Below, in pieces: positions 52,495 through 61,045 of a DNA stretch of 64,000 nucleotides. Within the stretch, counting starts at the first letter, position 1. Each line of letters begins with the position of its first letter. This stretch comes from Symbioplanes lichenis (lineage in GTDB: Bacteria; Actinomycetota; Actinomycetes; Mycobacteriales; Micromonosporaceae): positions 248,001 to 312,000 of the forward strand of contig NZ_JAUZQD010000011.1 in the NCBI RefSeq assembly GCF_030709675.1. The letters are read 5' to 3'. Both the position numbers and the translations under genes were made by a program. The notes beneath the pieces were generated by a model. The model saw nothing but the letters and a program-made list of their open reading frames with translations, was not told the origin of the DNA and made no database searches.

Positions 52495-53280
52495 GTGGAC
52501 CGGTACGCGCGGTGGAATGCCCTGCTGGAGCTGCTCGCGGAGAGCGGCCGCGTCACCGTCGAGGACGCCGCCGACCGCCTCGACGTCTCCCAGGCGACCA
52601 TCCGCCGCGACTTCGACCAGCTCGCCCAGCAGCAGATGATCACCCGCACCCGCGGCGGCGCGGTCGCCAACGGCGTGTCCTACGACCTGCCGCTGCGCTA
52701 CAAGAGCGCCAAGCACTCGGCCGAGAAGCAGCGCATCGGCGAGGCGGCCGCCACCCTCGTCCAGCCCGGCACGGTGGTCGGCCTCAACGGCGGCACCACC
52801 ATGACCGAGGTCGCCCGGGCCCTCGCCGTCCGCCCCGACCTCAACACCAGCGGCGAGGGCGCCCAGCTCACGGTCGTCACCAACGCCCTCAACATCGCCA
52901 ACGAACTGCTCGTCCGCTCCCGCATGAAAATCGTCGTCGCCGGCGGCGTCGTGCGCCCCCAGTCCTTCGAGCTCGTCGGCCCCCTCGGCGGCGCCCTCCT
53001 CAAGGAAGTCACCCTCGACATCGTCCTGCTCGGCGTCGACGCCCTCGACGTCGACCTGGGCGCCGCGGCCCACCACGAGGGCGAGGCCGCCATGAACAGC
53101 CTGATGGTCGCCCGGGCCAAGCGCGTCGTCGTGATCGCCGACAGCTCCAAGCTGGGCGGGCACGCCTTCGCCCGCATCTGCCCCATCACCAAGGTCGAAA
53201 CCCTCGTCACCGACTCCGGCGCCCCCGACTCCCTGGTCGCCACCTTCCGCGAAGCCGGCGTCGACGTCATCCGCGCCTGA
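52495..53280 (+). CDS. DeoR/GlpR-family transcriptional regulator of amino-sugar genes
   Basis: A 261-residue protein with N-terminal winged helix (DRYARWNALLELLAESGRVTVEDAADRLD then VSQATIRRDFDQLAQQQMI, the DeoR recognition pattern) and a C-terminal sugar-phosphate sensor domain (GLNGGTTMTEVARAL, TVVTNALNIANEL, IVVAGGVVRPQSFELVG, VVVIADSSKLG). GTG 52495 is preferred over ATG 52480 because GGGAG at 52481-52485 is then a good ribosome site. Divergent from the SIS-kinase-nagA operon, which it likely represses until an amino-sugar phosphate appears. Confidence 0.93.
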   Translation: MDRYARWNALLELLAESGRVTVEDAADRLDVSQATIRRDFDQLAQQQMITRTRGGAVANGVSYDLPLRYKSAKHSAEKQRIGEAAATLVQPGTVVGLNGGTTMTEVARALAVRPDLNTSGEGAQLTVVTNALNIANELLVRSRMKIVVAGGVVRPQSFELVGPLGGALLKEVTLDIVLLGVDALDVDLGAAAHHEGEAAMNSLMVARAKRVVVIADSSKLGGHAFARICPITKVETLVTDSGAPDSLVATFREAGVDVIRA

Positions 53281-53285
53281 GCCTG

Positions 53286-53729
53286 TCAGCGGACCCGCCT
53301 GCCCTCGCCGCGGGCCATCTGCTCGAGGCTTTCGAGCAGGTCGCCCCGCTGGAGCAAGGCGTGATCCGAGAGGCGGTACCACACGAGGTCGATAAGGTCG
53401 CGATTCTTGCCGAGCTTGCGGAGATCCTTGATCAGCCGCATGACCTCGTGCAGCCGCTCCGGGTCGAGCAGAAGCCGGGGACTGTCCGTCTCGGCCGGCG
53501 TAAGAACGCCTTCCTTGGCCCAGTTGCGCACGCTGCGCTCGCTTAGGCCCAGCAGTTTGGCGGCCACGGCCACTCTGACGGGCTCGCTCCGCGTGAGCTC
53601 CCGGCGGGCAAGGTCCTGCAGCCGGGCACGGACACTCTCGGCGAGATTCGGGGTCGAGGCAATGTCTTCGAGCTCGTCGACCAGCTCGAAGACATGCGTC
53701 GTGCGTTCTTCTTCCGTGGCCAGCGTCAT
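53286..53729 (-). CDS. helix-turn-helix protein, MerR/excisionase-like
   Basis: A 147-residue protein with a helix-turn-helix of the MerR or excisionase type in the middle (VAVAAKLLGLSERSVRNWAKEGVLTPAE, about 52-79), an acidic helical N-terminal part and a helical C-terminus ending in Arg. Strong AAGGAGG site before ATG 53729. It may be a small DNA-binding regulator or antitoxin; no toxin-like gene is adjacent. Convergent with the DeoR gene, stops 5 bp apart. Confidence 0.65.
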   Translation of the reverse strand: MTLATEEERTTHVFELVDELEDIASTPNLAESVRARLQDLARRELTRSEPVRVAVAAKLLGLSERSVRNWAKEGVLTPAETDSPRLLLDPERLHEVMRLIKDLRKLGKNRDLIDLVWYRLSDHALLQRGDLLESLEQMARGEGRRVR

Positions 53730-53801
53730 GGCTCGGCCCTCCTTCGGCTTCCGAGTATCGCCGACTTTCCCGGAAGCACAAAGCCGTTTATCGACACCGA
53801 T

Positions 53802-54626
53802 TCAGGAAGTCACGTCCTTGCGGGTGAAGCGGTAGAACGCCAGCCCCCAGAAGAGCGCTGCGTAACAAACCGCCGACAGCGCCCCCTTCACCATGTCGTC
53901 GGTCTGGGTCGGCGTGGACAGGAGGCCCAGCCAGGCCTGGCTGTAATGAGTGGGCAGGAACGACCGGATCACCCCGAGCGCCTCGATCTGGTCGAGGATG
54001 CTCGACAGGATCCACAGCAGGACGGCCCCGCCCACGGCCCCCAGCGCCGCGTCGGTCGCGACCGACAGGAGGAAGGCGAGGCCGGCGACGCCGAGGAGGA
54101 TCACCGCGAGATAGGCGAGGATGCCCAGGAGCCGGAGGAAGCCGTCGCCCGCGGGGATGGAGGCGGCGACCGTGCTGCCGAGGGGGTGCCAGCCGTAGCG
54201 GAGGGTGCCGGCGAGCAGGGCCGTTCCGGCCAGGGTGAGCAGGGCCGTCAGTGAGTAGCCCAGGGCGACGAGGAGCTTCACGGTGAGCAGGCGGGCGCGG
54301 GGCACCGGGATCGCCAGCAGGTAGCGGAGGCTGCCCCAGCTTGCCTCGGAGGCCACCGTGTCGCCGAAGAAGAGGGCGACGACGACGATGAGCAGGAAGT
54401 TCGACGAGACCAGCAGCGTGAACAGGGTGAAGTTGAGGCCGCCCGAGGTGGCCAGGTCGACCAGGGACGAGAAGGCGCCGCCGCCGTTGTCGTCGTCGTC
54501 CCCGCCGCCGAACTCGAAGGCGACGAGCACGATCAAGGGCAGCAGGACCATGAAACCCAGGGCCAATTGGGTACGCCGCCGCGACGCCTGACGTCGTACC
54601 TCGGCTGCGAGGGGGAGTGTGCTCAT
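53802..54626 (-). CDS. ABC-2 type exporter permease
   Basis: A 274-residue protein with six membrane helices, for example LALGFMVLLPLIVLVAFEF, LLIVVVALFFGDTVASEASWGSLRYLLAIPVPRARLL (the conserved elbow region) and LGVAGLAFLLSV. An acidic GGDDDDNGGG loop faces out after helix 1. It overlaps the hydrolase-ABC fusion by 4 bp (ATGA), which supplies its ATPase. Substrate unknown. Confidence 0.87.
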   Translation of the reverse strand: MSTLPLAAEVRRQASRRRTQLALGFMVLLPLIVLVAFEFGGGDDDDNGGGAFSSLVDLATSGGLNFTLFTLLVSSNFLLIVVVALFFGDTVASEASWGSLRYLLAIPVPRARLLTVKLLVALGYSLTALLTLAGTALLAGTLRYGWHPLGSTVAASIPAGDGFLRLLGILAYLAVILLGVAGLAFLLSVATDAALGAVGGAVLLWILSSILDQIEALGVIRSFLPTHYSQAWLGLLSTPTQTDDMVKGALSAVCYAALFWGLAFYRFTRKDVTS

Positions 54627-57373
54627 CGGTCACCACTTCCGCGGGAGTTGTCGCCGACCAGGGCGAGGAAGGCGTCCTCGAGGCGGCGGCGGGGCACCAC
54701 CCGGTCGACGCCGACGCCGGCCTTGACGAGGGAGGCCACCACCTCTTCGCGCGGGGTGCCGTTGGTGTCCACGATCAGCGAGGAGCCTTCCGGGCGGACC
54801 GAGAGGGAGAGACCGGCGAGGGCCGCGGTGGCCGCGTCCACGTCAGAGACGCCGACCTGGATGGACGGGGACTCGCCGACGATGTCCTCGACCGGGCCGG
54901 ACGCGACGATGCGGCCCTTGTTGACGACGACGGCGTGGGTGCAGGTCTGTTCCACCTCGGCGAGGAGGTGGCTCGAGACCAGGACCGCGCGGCCGTCCGT
55001 GGCGTAGCGGCGCAGCACCCGGCGCATCTCGGCGATCTGAGGCGGGTCGAGGCCGTCCGTCGGCTCGTCGAGGACGAGCAGCTCCGGCAGGCCGAGCATG
55101 GCCTGGGCGATGGCGAGACGCTGGCGCATGCCGTGGCTGTACGACTTGGTGCGCCGGTGCACCGAGTTGCCCAGCCCGGCGATCTCCAGCGCCTCGTCGA
55201 AGCGGGCCTCCTCGACCGGCCGGCCGGTGGCCCGCCAGTACGCCAGCAGGTTCTCGTACCCGCTGAGGTGCGGCAGGAAGCCGGGGCCCTCGACCAGCGC
55301 ACCCACCCGGCGCAGCACCGGCGCGCCGGGCACCAGCCGCTCGCCGAAGACCAGGGCGTCGCCGCCGCTCGGCATGGTCAGGCCCATGAGCACCCGCAGC
55401 GTGGTCGTCTTGCCGGCGCCGTTGGGTCCGAGCAGCCCGACGACCTGTCCGCGCTCGACGCGGAAGTCGACCTGCTCCACGGCGACGAACCCGTCGTTGT
55501 ACGCCTTCCGCAGCCCGCGCACGACGAGCGGCACATCCGACAAGTCGGAAACGCGCGCCGGAGCGCGCCGGCGTCGCGCCACGAGCACCGCCACGACCAC
55601 GGCAACGATCAAAGCTACGACGACGCCGAGCAGGATCCAGCGCCAGACGACCTGAGGGTTGGCGATGGGTGTACCGACCAGCGTCGGCAACGTGACGTCC
55701 GGGGACACCGCGACGGTGTAGACCGCCGGGTCCGCCGGAGTCAGGAACGCCTGATCGGAGGAGGCGACCACCACCCGTACCGTGTGGCCCTTGTCGATCC
55801 GGCGCACGATCGCCGGCAGCGTGACGGTGACCGGCTGGGCGTCCTCGACGGTGGCCGGCAGGCCGGTGAGCCGGACCGGCGCGACCAGGCCGCCGCTCAG
55901 CGTGGCCGTGCCGTCGGCGCCGACGTCGTAGAGCTTGACGAACACGGTCGCCGACCCGCTTGCCGAGGCCACCCGCACCTGCACGGACGGCGCCCCGGCC
56001 ACCTCGATGGCCTCGGTCACGGGCACGGACTCGAAGGTGGCGTGCTGCCCCGGGAGGTCGCCGGCGACGCCTCCGAGGAGCGAGCTGAGCTGGCCCCCGA
56101 CGCCCGGCAGGGAGGAGATCGCGCCTGGATTGCCATTGGGCGGGCTCGCGACGCGCTGCGCGGACCCGGAGACACTTATCCGCGTACGCCCGGAGCCCGC
56201 CAGCCCCGGGTACGCCACATCCGAGTACCCGTTCGTCACCAGCCCCCGGTCGAGGGCGCTGAACCCGGCCACCCTCGAGTACGTGAAGCTCGTCGCCGGC
56301 GCCGCCCCGGAGCCCTTGACGTAGTGATCGAGCCACTGAACCGTGAGGGCTTCCGTACGGTCCTGATCGGTCTGTGGCCCGAGCCCGCCGTCGTGCCCGC
56401 CGGTGAACCACGCGACCCGCACCGGGGTGCCCGTGGCGGCGATCCCGCGCGCGTTGGCGTCCGCCTCGGACAGCGGGAAGAGCGTGTCGACGGCGCCCTG
56501 GATCAGCAGCGTCGGCGCCTTGATCTTGTCCAGCACGCCGGCCGGGCTCGACTTGGCCAGCAGGTCGGAGCTCGCCTTGTCCGGCGCCCCGGTCGTCGCC
56601 ATCTTCAGATAAGCAGCACAGACGTCGGCCGCGAACCGCCCGCAAGCCGGATCCCCGGAAGCCGCAGCGGGGCCGGGAGAGGAGGAAGTCGCGGCAGGCG
56701 CAGGGGAGGCGGCGGCGGAAAGAGCGGACGACGAGCCGAAGAACAGGCCCGCCCAGGTCTTCTTGAAAACGCCGGGGACTCCGGTCCCGGCGGCGGACTG
56801 AGGGAAGAACGACGACTCCAGGCTGTTCCACGTGATCGACGGCGCGATCGCGTCCACCCGGCTGTCCTGCCCCGCCAGCAGCAGCGCCAGCCCCCCGCCG
56901 TAGGACCCGCCGACCACGCCCACCCGTGGATCCCCCGCCGCGTCGGTGCGCACCTCGGGCCGCGCGGCGAGCCAGTCGAGCAGCCGTTGCGCGTCCTTCA
57001 CCTCGTAGTCGGGACTGTCGAGGTGGATCTCCCCGCCGCTGGCCCCGAACCCCCGCGCCGTCCACGTGAGCACGGCGTAGCCCCGGTCCGCGAGCTTTTC
57101 GGCCGTGTCGGCGACCGAGTTCTTCGTACCCCCGAAGCCGTGCGCGAGCAGGACGGCCGGGACCTTTCCGTCCCGGTCCTTCGGCAGGTAGAAGCGGGTG
57201 TCGAGGGTGACCGGCTCGGTGCCGGAGGGGCCGGACAGCACGGTCAGCCGCTCGTCGGCGGCCGTCCACGACGTGGGTGACGGCAGCGCCGCCCAGGTGA
57301 CCAGGGCGGCGACCAGCACGAGAACCGCGGCACCCGCCATGATCCGGCGCGGTGTCGGGCGGGGCAGAGGCAT
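54623..57373 (-). CDS. CocE/alpha-beta hydrolase fused to an ABC exporter ATPase
   Basis: A 916-residue fusion. Residues 1-30: signal-anchor helix. About 40-330: alpha/beta hydrolase with Ser157 in GGSYGGG, the Asp in QGAVDTLFPLS and His in FTGGHDGGLG. About 400-570: a beta domain like the X-Pro dipeptidyl-peptidase C-terminal domain. About 575-602: a second membrane helix. From about 610: ABC ATPase with Walker A GPNGAGKTT (649-657), SHGMRQRLAIAQ and LLVLDEPTDGLD. So the hydrolase is outside and the ATPase inside. Start is fixed by a leaderless -10 box (57380-57385). The permease follows by 4-bp overlap. Confidence 0.88.
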   Translation of the reverse strand: MPLPRPTPRRIMAGAAVLVLVAALVTWAALPSPTSWTAADERLTVLSGPSGTEPVTLDTRFYLPKDRDGKVPAVLLAHGFGGTKNSVADTAEKLADRGYAVLTWTARGFGASGGEIHLDSPDYEVKDAQRLLDWLAARPEVRTDAAGDPRVGVVGGSYGGGLALLLAGQDSRVDAIAPSITWNSLESSFFPQSAAGTGVPGVFKKTWAGLFFGSSSALSAAASPAPAATSSSPGPAAASGDPACGRFAADVCAAYLKMATTGAPDKASSDLLAKSSPAGVLDKIKAPTLLIQGAVDTLFPLSEADANARGIAATGTPVRVAWFTGGHDGGLGPQTDQDRTEALTVQWLDHYVKGSGAAPATSFTYSRVAGFSALDRGLVTNGYSDVAYPGLAGSGRTRISVSGSAQRVASPPNGNPGAISSLPGVGGQLSSLLGGVAGDLPGQHATFESVPVTEAIEVAGAPSVQVRVASASGSATVFVKLYDVGADGTATLSGGLVAPVRLTGLPATVEDAQPVTVTLPAIVRRIDKGHTVRVVVASSDQAFLTPADPAVYTVAVSPDVTLPTLVGTPIANPQVVWRWILLGVVVALIVAVVVAVLVARRRRAPARVSDLSDVPLVVRGLRKAYNDGFVAVEQVDFRVERGQVVGLLGPNGAGKTTTLRVLMGLTMPSGGDALVFGERLVPGAPVLRRVGALVEGPGFLPHLSGYENLLAYWRATGRPVEEARFDEALEIAGLGNSVHRRTKSYSHGMRQRLAIAQAMLGLPELLVLDEPTDGLDPPQIAEMRRVLRRYATDGRAVLVSSHLLAEVEQTCTHAVVVNKGRIVASGPVEDIVGESPSIQVGVSDVDAATAALAGLSLSVRPEGSSLIVDTNGTPREEVVASLVKAGVGVDRVVPRRRLEDAFLALVGDNSRGSGDR

Positions 57374-57379
57374 GTGATC

Positions 57380-57385
57380 ACGCTA
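57380..57385 (-). promoter_or_regulatory. leaderless -10 box (TAGCGT) of the hydrolase-ABC gene
   Basis: Reading leftward: TAGCGT, 6 nt, then ATG 57373. It lies inside the palindrome CGCTATAGCG (57381-57390). Confidence 0.5.
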
Positions 57386-57390
57386 TAGCG

Positions 57391-57421
57391 ATGCCACTGA
57401 GTGATCGCTGTGAAGTGGCAT
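57391..57421. promoter_or_regulatory. inverted repeat between hydrolase-ABC and Cdc48-like genes
   Basis: ATGCCACT (57391-57398) and AGTGGCAT (57414-57421), perfect 8-bp arms with a 15-bp spacer, beside the 10-bp palindrome CGCTATAGCG. TAGCGT at 57429-57434 is a likely -10 for the rightward gene. A single bound protein could control both directions. Confidence 0.45.
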
Positions 57422-57447
57422 GCGGCGCTAGCGTGTCAGCAGAAGTG

Positions 57448-59676
57448 ATGACCGCAACGAAAGGCCGCCGCGTGCCCGACGATCTGACCCTGACCGTGCA
57501 CGAGCGCCCCGGGCAGCTGCCCCGCCGCGGCATCGTCCGCCTGCACCCCGAGGTCATGGCCGCGCTGGCGGTCAATCCGGGCGATCCGCTGCGGCTGACC
57601 GGCCGGCGCACCACCGCGGGCATCGCGGCCCGGGCGGAGGCCGGGGCCAGCCGGGCCGCCCTCTATGCCGACGATCTGACCATCGGCAACCTGCGGCTGC
57701 GCGACGGCGACGAGGTGACCGTCACGCCGATCCCGGTGGTGGCCGCGCGGCGGGTCACGCTGGCCGGGCCGCCGGAGATCACGGCCGTGGTCACCCACGA
57801 GATGCTGCGCCTGGCGCTGCTCGGCAAGGTCGTGACCACGGGCGACGACGTGTCGCTGCTGCCGCAGGACGTGCCGCCGCAGGCCGGGCACCGGGCGCTG
57901 GTCGAGGGCGCGCGCCGCAGCCTGGCCAACCGCGTGGGCTTCCGCTGGACCAGCGAGCTGCTGCAGGTCGTCGCGGTCGAGGACGCCGACTCCGCGCTGG
58001 TCACGATGGACACGGTGGTCGGGTGGCAGGGCCGCGACGCCACCGTACGCACGGAGCAACCGCCCGTGGCGGCCCCCGCCCAGCCCGCCTCCACCGACCC
58101 GGACACGCCCCCGCCCAGCCTCGACGACCTGCCGGGGTTGCGCACCCAGGCCGACGAGCTGACCGAGCTGCTCGACCTGGGCTTCAACCATCGGGAAGTG
58201 CTCAGCAAGCTCGGCACCACCGTGGCCCTGGGCGTCCTGGTGACCGGCCCCGCGGGGTCAGGAAAATCGGCATTGGTCCGGGCCGTCGCGGCGGGCGTGG
58301 GCGCCCAGGTACGCGCGATCTGGGGCCCCGAGCTCGCGGCGCTCACCAACGACGCGGCGGCGACCCGGTTGCGTGACGCCGCCCGGGAGCTCGCGGCCGG
58401 CGGGCCCGCCGTGCTCCTGATCAGCGACGTCGAGGCGCTCGCCCCGCGCGACGAGCCCGGCCCGCTGGCCACGGTGTTCCGCCAGGTGCTGGCCGGTCTC
58501 GTGGAGTCGGGCGCGGCCGTGGTGTGCACCACGAGCCGCCCCGAGGCGGTGGACCCCGCGTTGCGGGCGCCGGACCTGCTGGCCGTACAGCTGGCGGTGC
58601 CCTTGCCCGACGCGGCGATGCGCCGGGAGCAGCTGCGGGTGCTGACGCGGGGGATGCCGCTGGCCGAGGACGTGCGACTGGACGACGTCGCCGGGCGTAC
58701 CCCCGGATTTGTCGCCGCCGACCTGGGTGCGCTGGCCCGCGAGGCCGGGGTGCACGCGGCGCTGCGGCAGAAGGAGGCGGAGGCGCCGACCGTGGCCATG
58801 GCCGACTTCGAGGCCGCGCTCGACGTGGTGCGCCCGACGTCGATGGCCGAGTCCACGCTGGAGGTCGCGCAGGTCACGCTGGACGACGTCGGCGACATGG
58901 CCGAGGTCAAGGAGGTGCTGACCGAGTCGGTGCTGTGGCCGCTGACCTATCCGGACACGTTCGCCCGGCTCGGCGTGCAACCCCCGCGCGGCGTGCTGCT
59001 CTACGGGCCTCCCGGGTGCGGCAAGACCTACCTGGTCAAGGCCATCGCCGGTACGGGCCGAGCGAACGTCCTGTCGGTGAAGGGCGCCGAGCTGCTCAGC
59101 AAGTGGGTCGGCGACAGTGAGCGGGCCGTCCGCGAGCTGTTCCGCCGCGCCCGCGAGGCCGCCCCGACGCTGGTCTTCCTGGACGAGGTGGACGCGCTGG
59201 CTCCCACCCGCGGGCAGGCGACCGACGGCGGCACCACGGACCGGGTGGTGGCCGCGCTGCTGACCGAGCTGGACGGGGTCGAGGCCCTGCGCAACGTCGT
59301 GGTCATCGGGGCGACGAACCGGCCCGACCTGATCGACCCGGCGCTGCTGCGCCCGGGGCGGCTCGAGCGGCTGGTCTTCGTGCCGCCGCCGGACGCCGAC
59401 GCCCGGGCCGCGATCCTGCGCGCCTCGGCGAAGTCGGTGCCGCTGGCCGGCGAGGTGGATCTGGCCGAGCTGGGGATGGAGCTGGAGGGCTTCTCGGCGG
59501 CGGACTGCGCGGCGCTGATCCGGGAGGCGGCGCTGGCGGCGATGCGCGAGTCCCTCGACGCGACGACGGTCACGGCCGAGCACGTCGCCGCGGCGCGCAA
59601 GCGGGTGCGTCCGTCGCTGGATCCCGTACAGGTGGCGTGGCTCGAGGCTTATGCCTCGACGCACAGCGCGGGTTAG
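57448..59676 (+). CDS. Cdc48/VAT-like double AAA+ ATPase with degenerate first ATPase domain
   Basis: A 742-residue protein with a Cdc48-type N domain (double-psi barrel, about 1-180) and two AAA domains. D1: Walker A GPAGSGKS (267-274) is intact, but Walker B is Ser326-Asp327 (LLISDVEAL) instead of Asp-Glu, and the arginine-finger region reads DPALRAPDLLAVQL, without the usual RPGR. D2: Walker A GPPGCGKT (520-527), Walker B Asp579-Glu580 (VFLDEVDAL), NRPDLIDPALLRPGRLE intact. So D2 should power the motor and D1 may only bind ATP. Start ATG 57448. Role: probable protein unfoldase. Confidence 0.9.
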   Translation: MTATKGRRVPDDLTLTVHERPGQLPRRGIVRLHPEVMAALAVNPGDPLRLTGRRTTAGIAARAEAGASRAALYADDLTIGNLRLRDGDEVTVTPIPVVAARRVTLAGPPEITAVVTHEMLRLALLGKVVTTGDDVSLLPQDVPPQAGHRALVEGARRSLANRVGFRWTSELLQVVAVEDADSALVTMDTVVGWQGRDATVRTEQPPVAAPAQPASTDPDTPPPSLDDLPGLRTQADELTELLDLGFNHREVLSKLGTTVALGVLVTGPAGSGKSALVRAVAAGVGAQVRAIWGPELAALTNDAAATRLRDAARELAAGGPAVLLISDVEALAPRDEPGPLATVFRQVLAGLVESGAAVVCTTSRPEAVDPALRAPDLLAVQLAVPLPDAAMRREQLRVLTRGMPLAEDVRLDDVAGRTPGFVAADLGALAREAGVHAALRQKEAEAPTVAMADFEAALDVVRPTSMAESTLEVAQVTLDDVGDMAEVKEVLTESVLWPLTYPDTFARLGVQPPRGVLLYGPPGCGKTYLVKAIAGTGRANVLSVKGAELLSKWVGDSERAVRELFRRAREAAPTLVFLDEVDALAPTRGQATDGGTTDRVVAALLTELDGVEALRNVVVIGATNRPDLIDPALLRPGRLERLVFVPPPDADARAAILRASAKSVPLAGEVDLAELGMELEGFSAADCAALIREAALAAMRESLDATTVTAEHVAAARKRVRPSLDPVQVAWLEAYASTHSAG

Positions 59677-59939
59677 CGGCGGCGGGTGCGGGCCCGGGTG
59701 GACCGCAGCCGCCGGAGCCGGCCCACCAGGACGGGGTCGTGCTCCAGGGCGGCGGGATTGTCGAGCAGCCCGTTGAGCAGCTGGTAGTAGCGGGTCGAGG
59801 AGAGGCCGAACGCGTCGCGGATGGCCTGCTCCTTGGACCCGGCGTGCTTCCACCACTTCTGCTCGAAAGCGAGGATCTGCGTCTCGCGCTCGGTCAGCGG
59901 CACGCGTTGGGCGGGCACCTGGGGCTCGTCAGGCTGCAT
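59673..59939 (-). CDS. DUF3263 protein
   Basis: An 88-residue actinobacterial protein. The core PLTERETQILAFEQKWWKHAGSKEQAIRDAFGLSSTRYYQLLN is the typical helix-turn-helix-like DUF3263; the C-terminus is basic (RLRRLRSTRARTRRR), fitting nucleic-acid binding. GAGGAA precedes ATG 59939. Its stop overlaps the Cdc48-like stop. The function is not known to me. Confidence 0.9.
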   Translation of the reverse strand: MQPDEPQVPAQRVPLTERETQILAFEQKWWKHAGSKEQAIRDAFGLSSTRYYQLLNGLLDNPAALEHDPVLVGRLRRLRSTRARTRRR

Positions 59940-60037
59940 GGCGGTTCCTCGCGGTGATAGGCAAGCCCCCGGGAGGGGGACCGTCGTAATAGTGGCAGCC
60001 GACGATCCCCTCCGCGCGTTGTCCGGCAGAAACTACA

Positions 60038-61045
60038 TCATGTGATGTCTCGGCTACGGATGGACCAGAGGGCCAGGGCGACGATGAGGACCAGGATCCC
60101 GCCCAGCAGCCCGCCCGCCATCGGCCAGGTCAGCGTGAGGGTGTCCGGCTCGCACCCGGTCGGCGAGAAGTTGCACGCGTTCCAGTCCTCGAGCTTGACC
60201 TCCTTGAGCATCCAGGCGGAGAGCCACGCCGGGGCCAGATAGGCGTCCACGAACTTCGTGCCCGCCAGGGAGAGCACGGTCGCGAGTCCGACCTGGAGCA
60301 CGGCGATCACGCCGATCGCGGCGCCCATGGCCACGGCGGTGTGCCGGCCGATCGAGGCGAGCCCGAAGCCGACCGCCCCGGCGACCAGCACGATCACCAG
60401 CCCGCGGAGCTCGGTGAGCGCCACCGACTGCCAGGCGCCCGCGGTCATGCCCTCCATCGAGCCCCGGAACTCCCCGATGAGCGCGAAGACGCCGGTCCAG
60501 AGCGCCGAGAGCACCACGGTCAGGACGGTGAAGACGCTCAGCAGCGCGAGCAGCTTGGTGCCGAGCACCTGCACCCGCTTAGGCCGCCACAGCAGCAGGT
60601 TCATCATGCCGCCGCTGTTCCACTCGGCGCCCACGTAGGACGCCCCGATCACGAACGCCGCGGCCGCCAGCAGGCTCGCCAGCACCACGACCATGGCCGG
60701 GAACGACTCCTCGAACTGGAACGTCGCCGGCTCGTACCACTGGGGGTCGAAGTCGGCCTGCTGCGGCTCGTACATGTCCGCGCAGTTCGACGGCCAGTTG
60801 CCGGCGTCCGGCGTGCCCTGCGCCGCCTCGCACGCCTGCTTGTCGGCCTTGGAACGCTCGACGGCGGCCTCGAACTCCTGCCGCGCCTCCGCCTGCGCGG
60901 CGGCAGCGGTCTCGGGGCCGCGCTTCTGGTTCGTCGCGCCCATGCCGACCGCCACCGCGGCCAGGATCAGCAGCACGCCGAGCAGGAAGAACTTCGTGAA
61001 GCGGCGCTTGGTGAGCCGCCGCGTCTCCGCCCTGAACAGACTCAT
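60038..61045 (-). CDS. ABC-2 type exporter permease
   Basis: A 335-residue protein: first membrane helix FFLLGVLLILAAVAVGM, then a long outside loop (about 40-110) rich in Gln, Glu and Asp with cysteines (QACEAAQ, NCADMY), then five more helices, with the elbow pattern VGAEWNSGGMMNLLLWRPKRVQVLGTKL. A second outside loop has CNFSPTGCEPD. ATG 61045 overlaps the ATPase stop (ATGA); a GTG 9 nt upstream is possible. Works with the next gene; substrate unknown. Confidence 0.87.
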   Translation of the reverse strand: MSLFRAETRRLTKRRFTKFFLLGVLLILAAVAVGMGATNQKRGPETAAAAQAEARQEFEAAVERSKADKQACEAAQGTPDAGNWPSNCADMYEPQQADFDPQWYEPATFQFEESFPAMVVVLASLLAAAAFVIGASYVGAEWNSGGMMNLLLWRPKRVQVLGTKLLALLSVFTVLTVVLSALWTGVFALIGEFRGSMEGMTAGAWQSVALTELRGLVIVLVAGAVGFGLASIGRHTAVAMGAAIGVIAVLQVGLATVLSLAGTKFVDAYLAPAWLSAWMLKEVKLEDWNACNFSPTGCEPDTLTLTWPMAGGLLGGILVLIVALALWSIRSRDIT

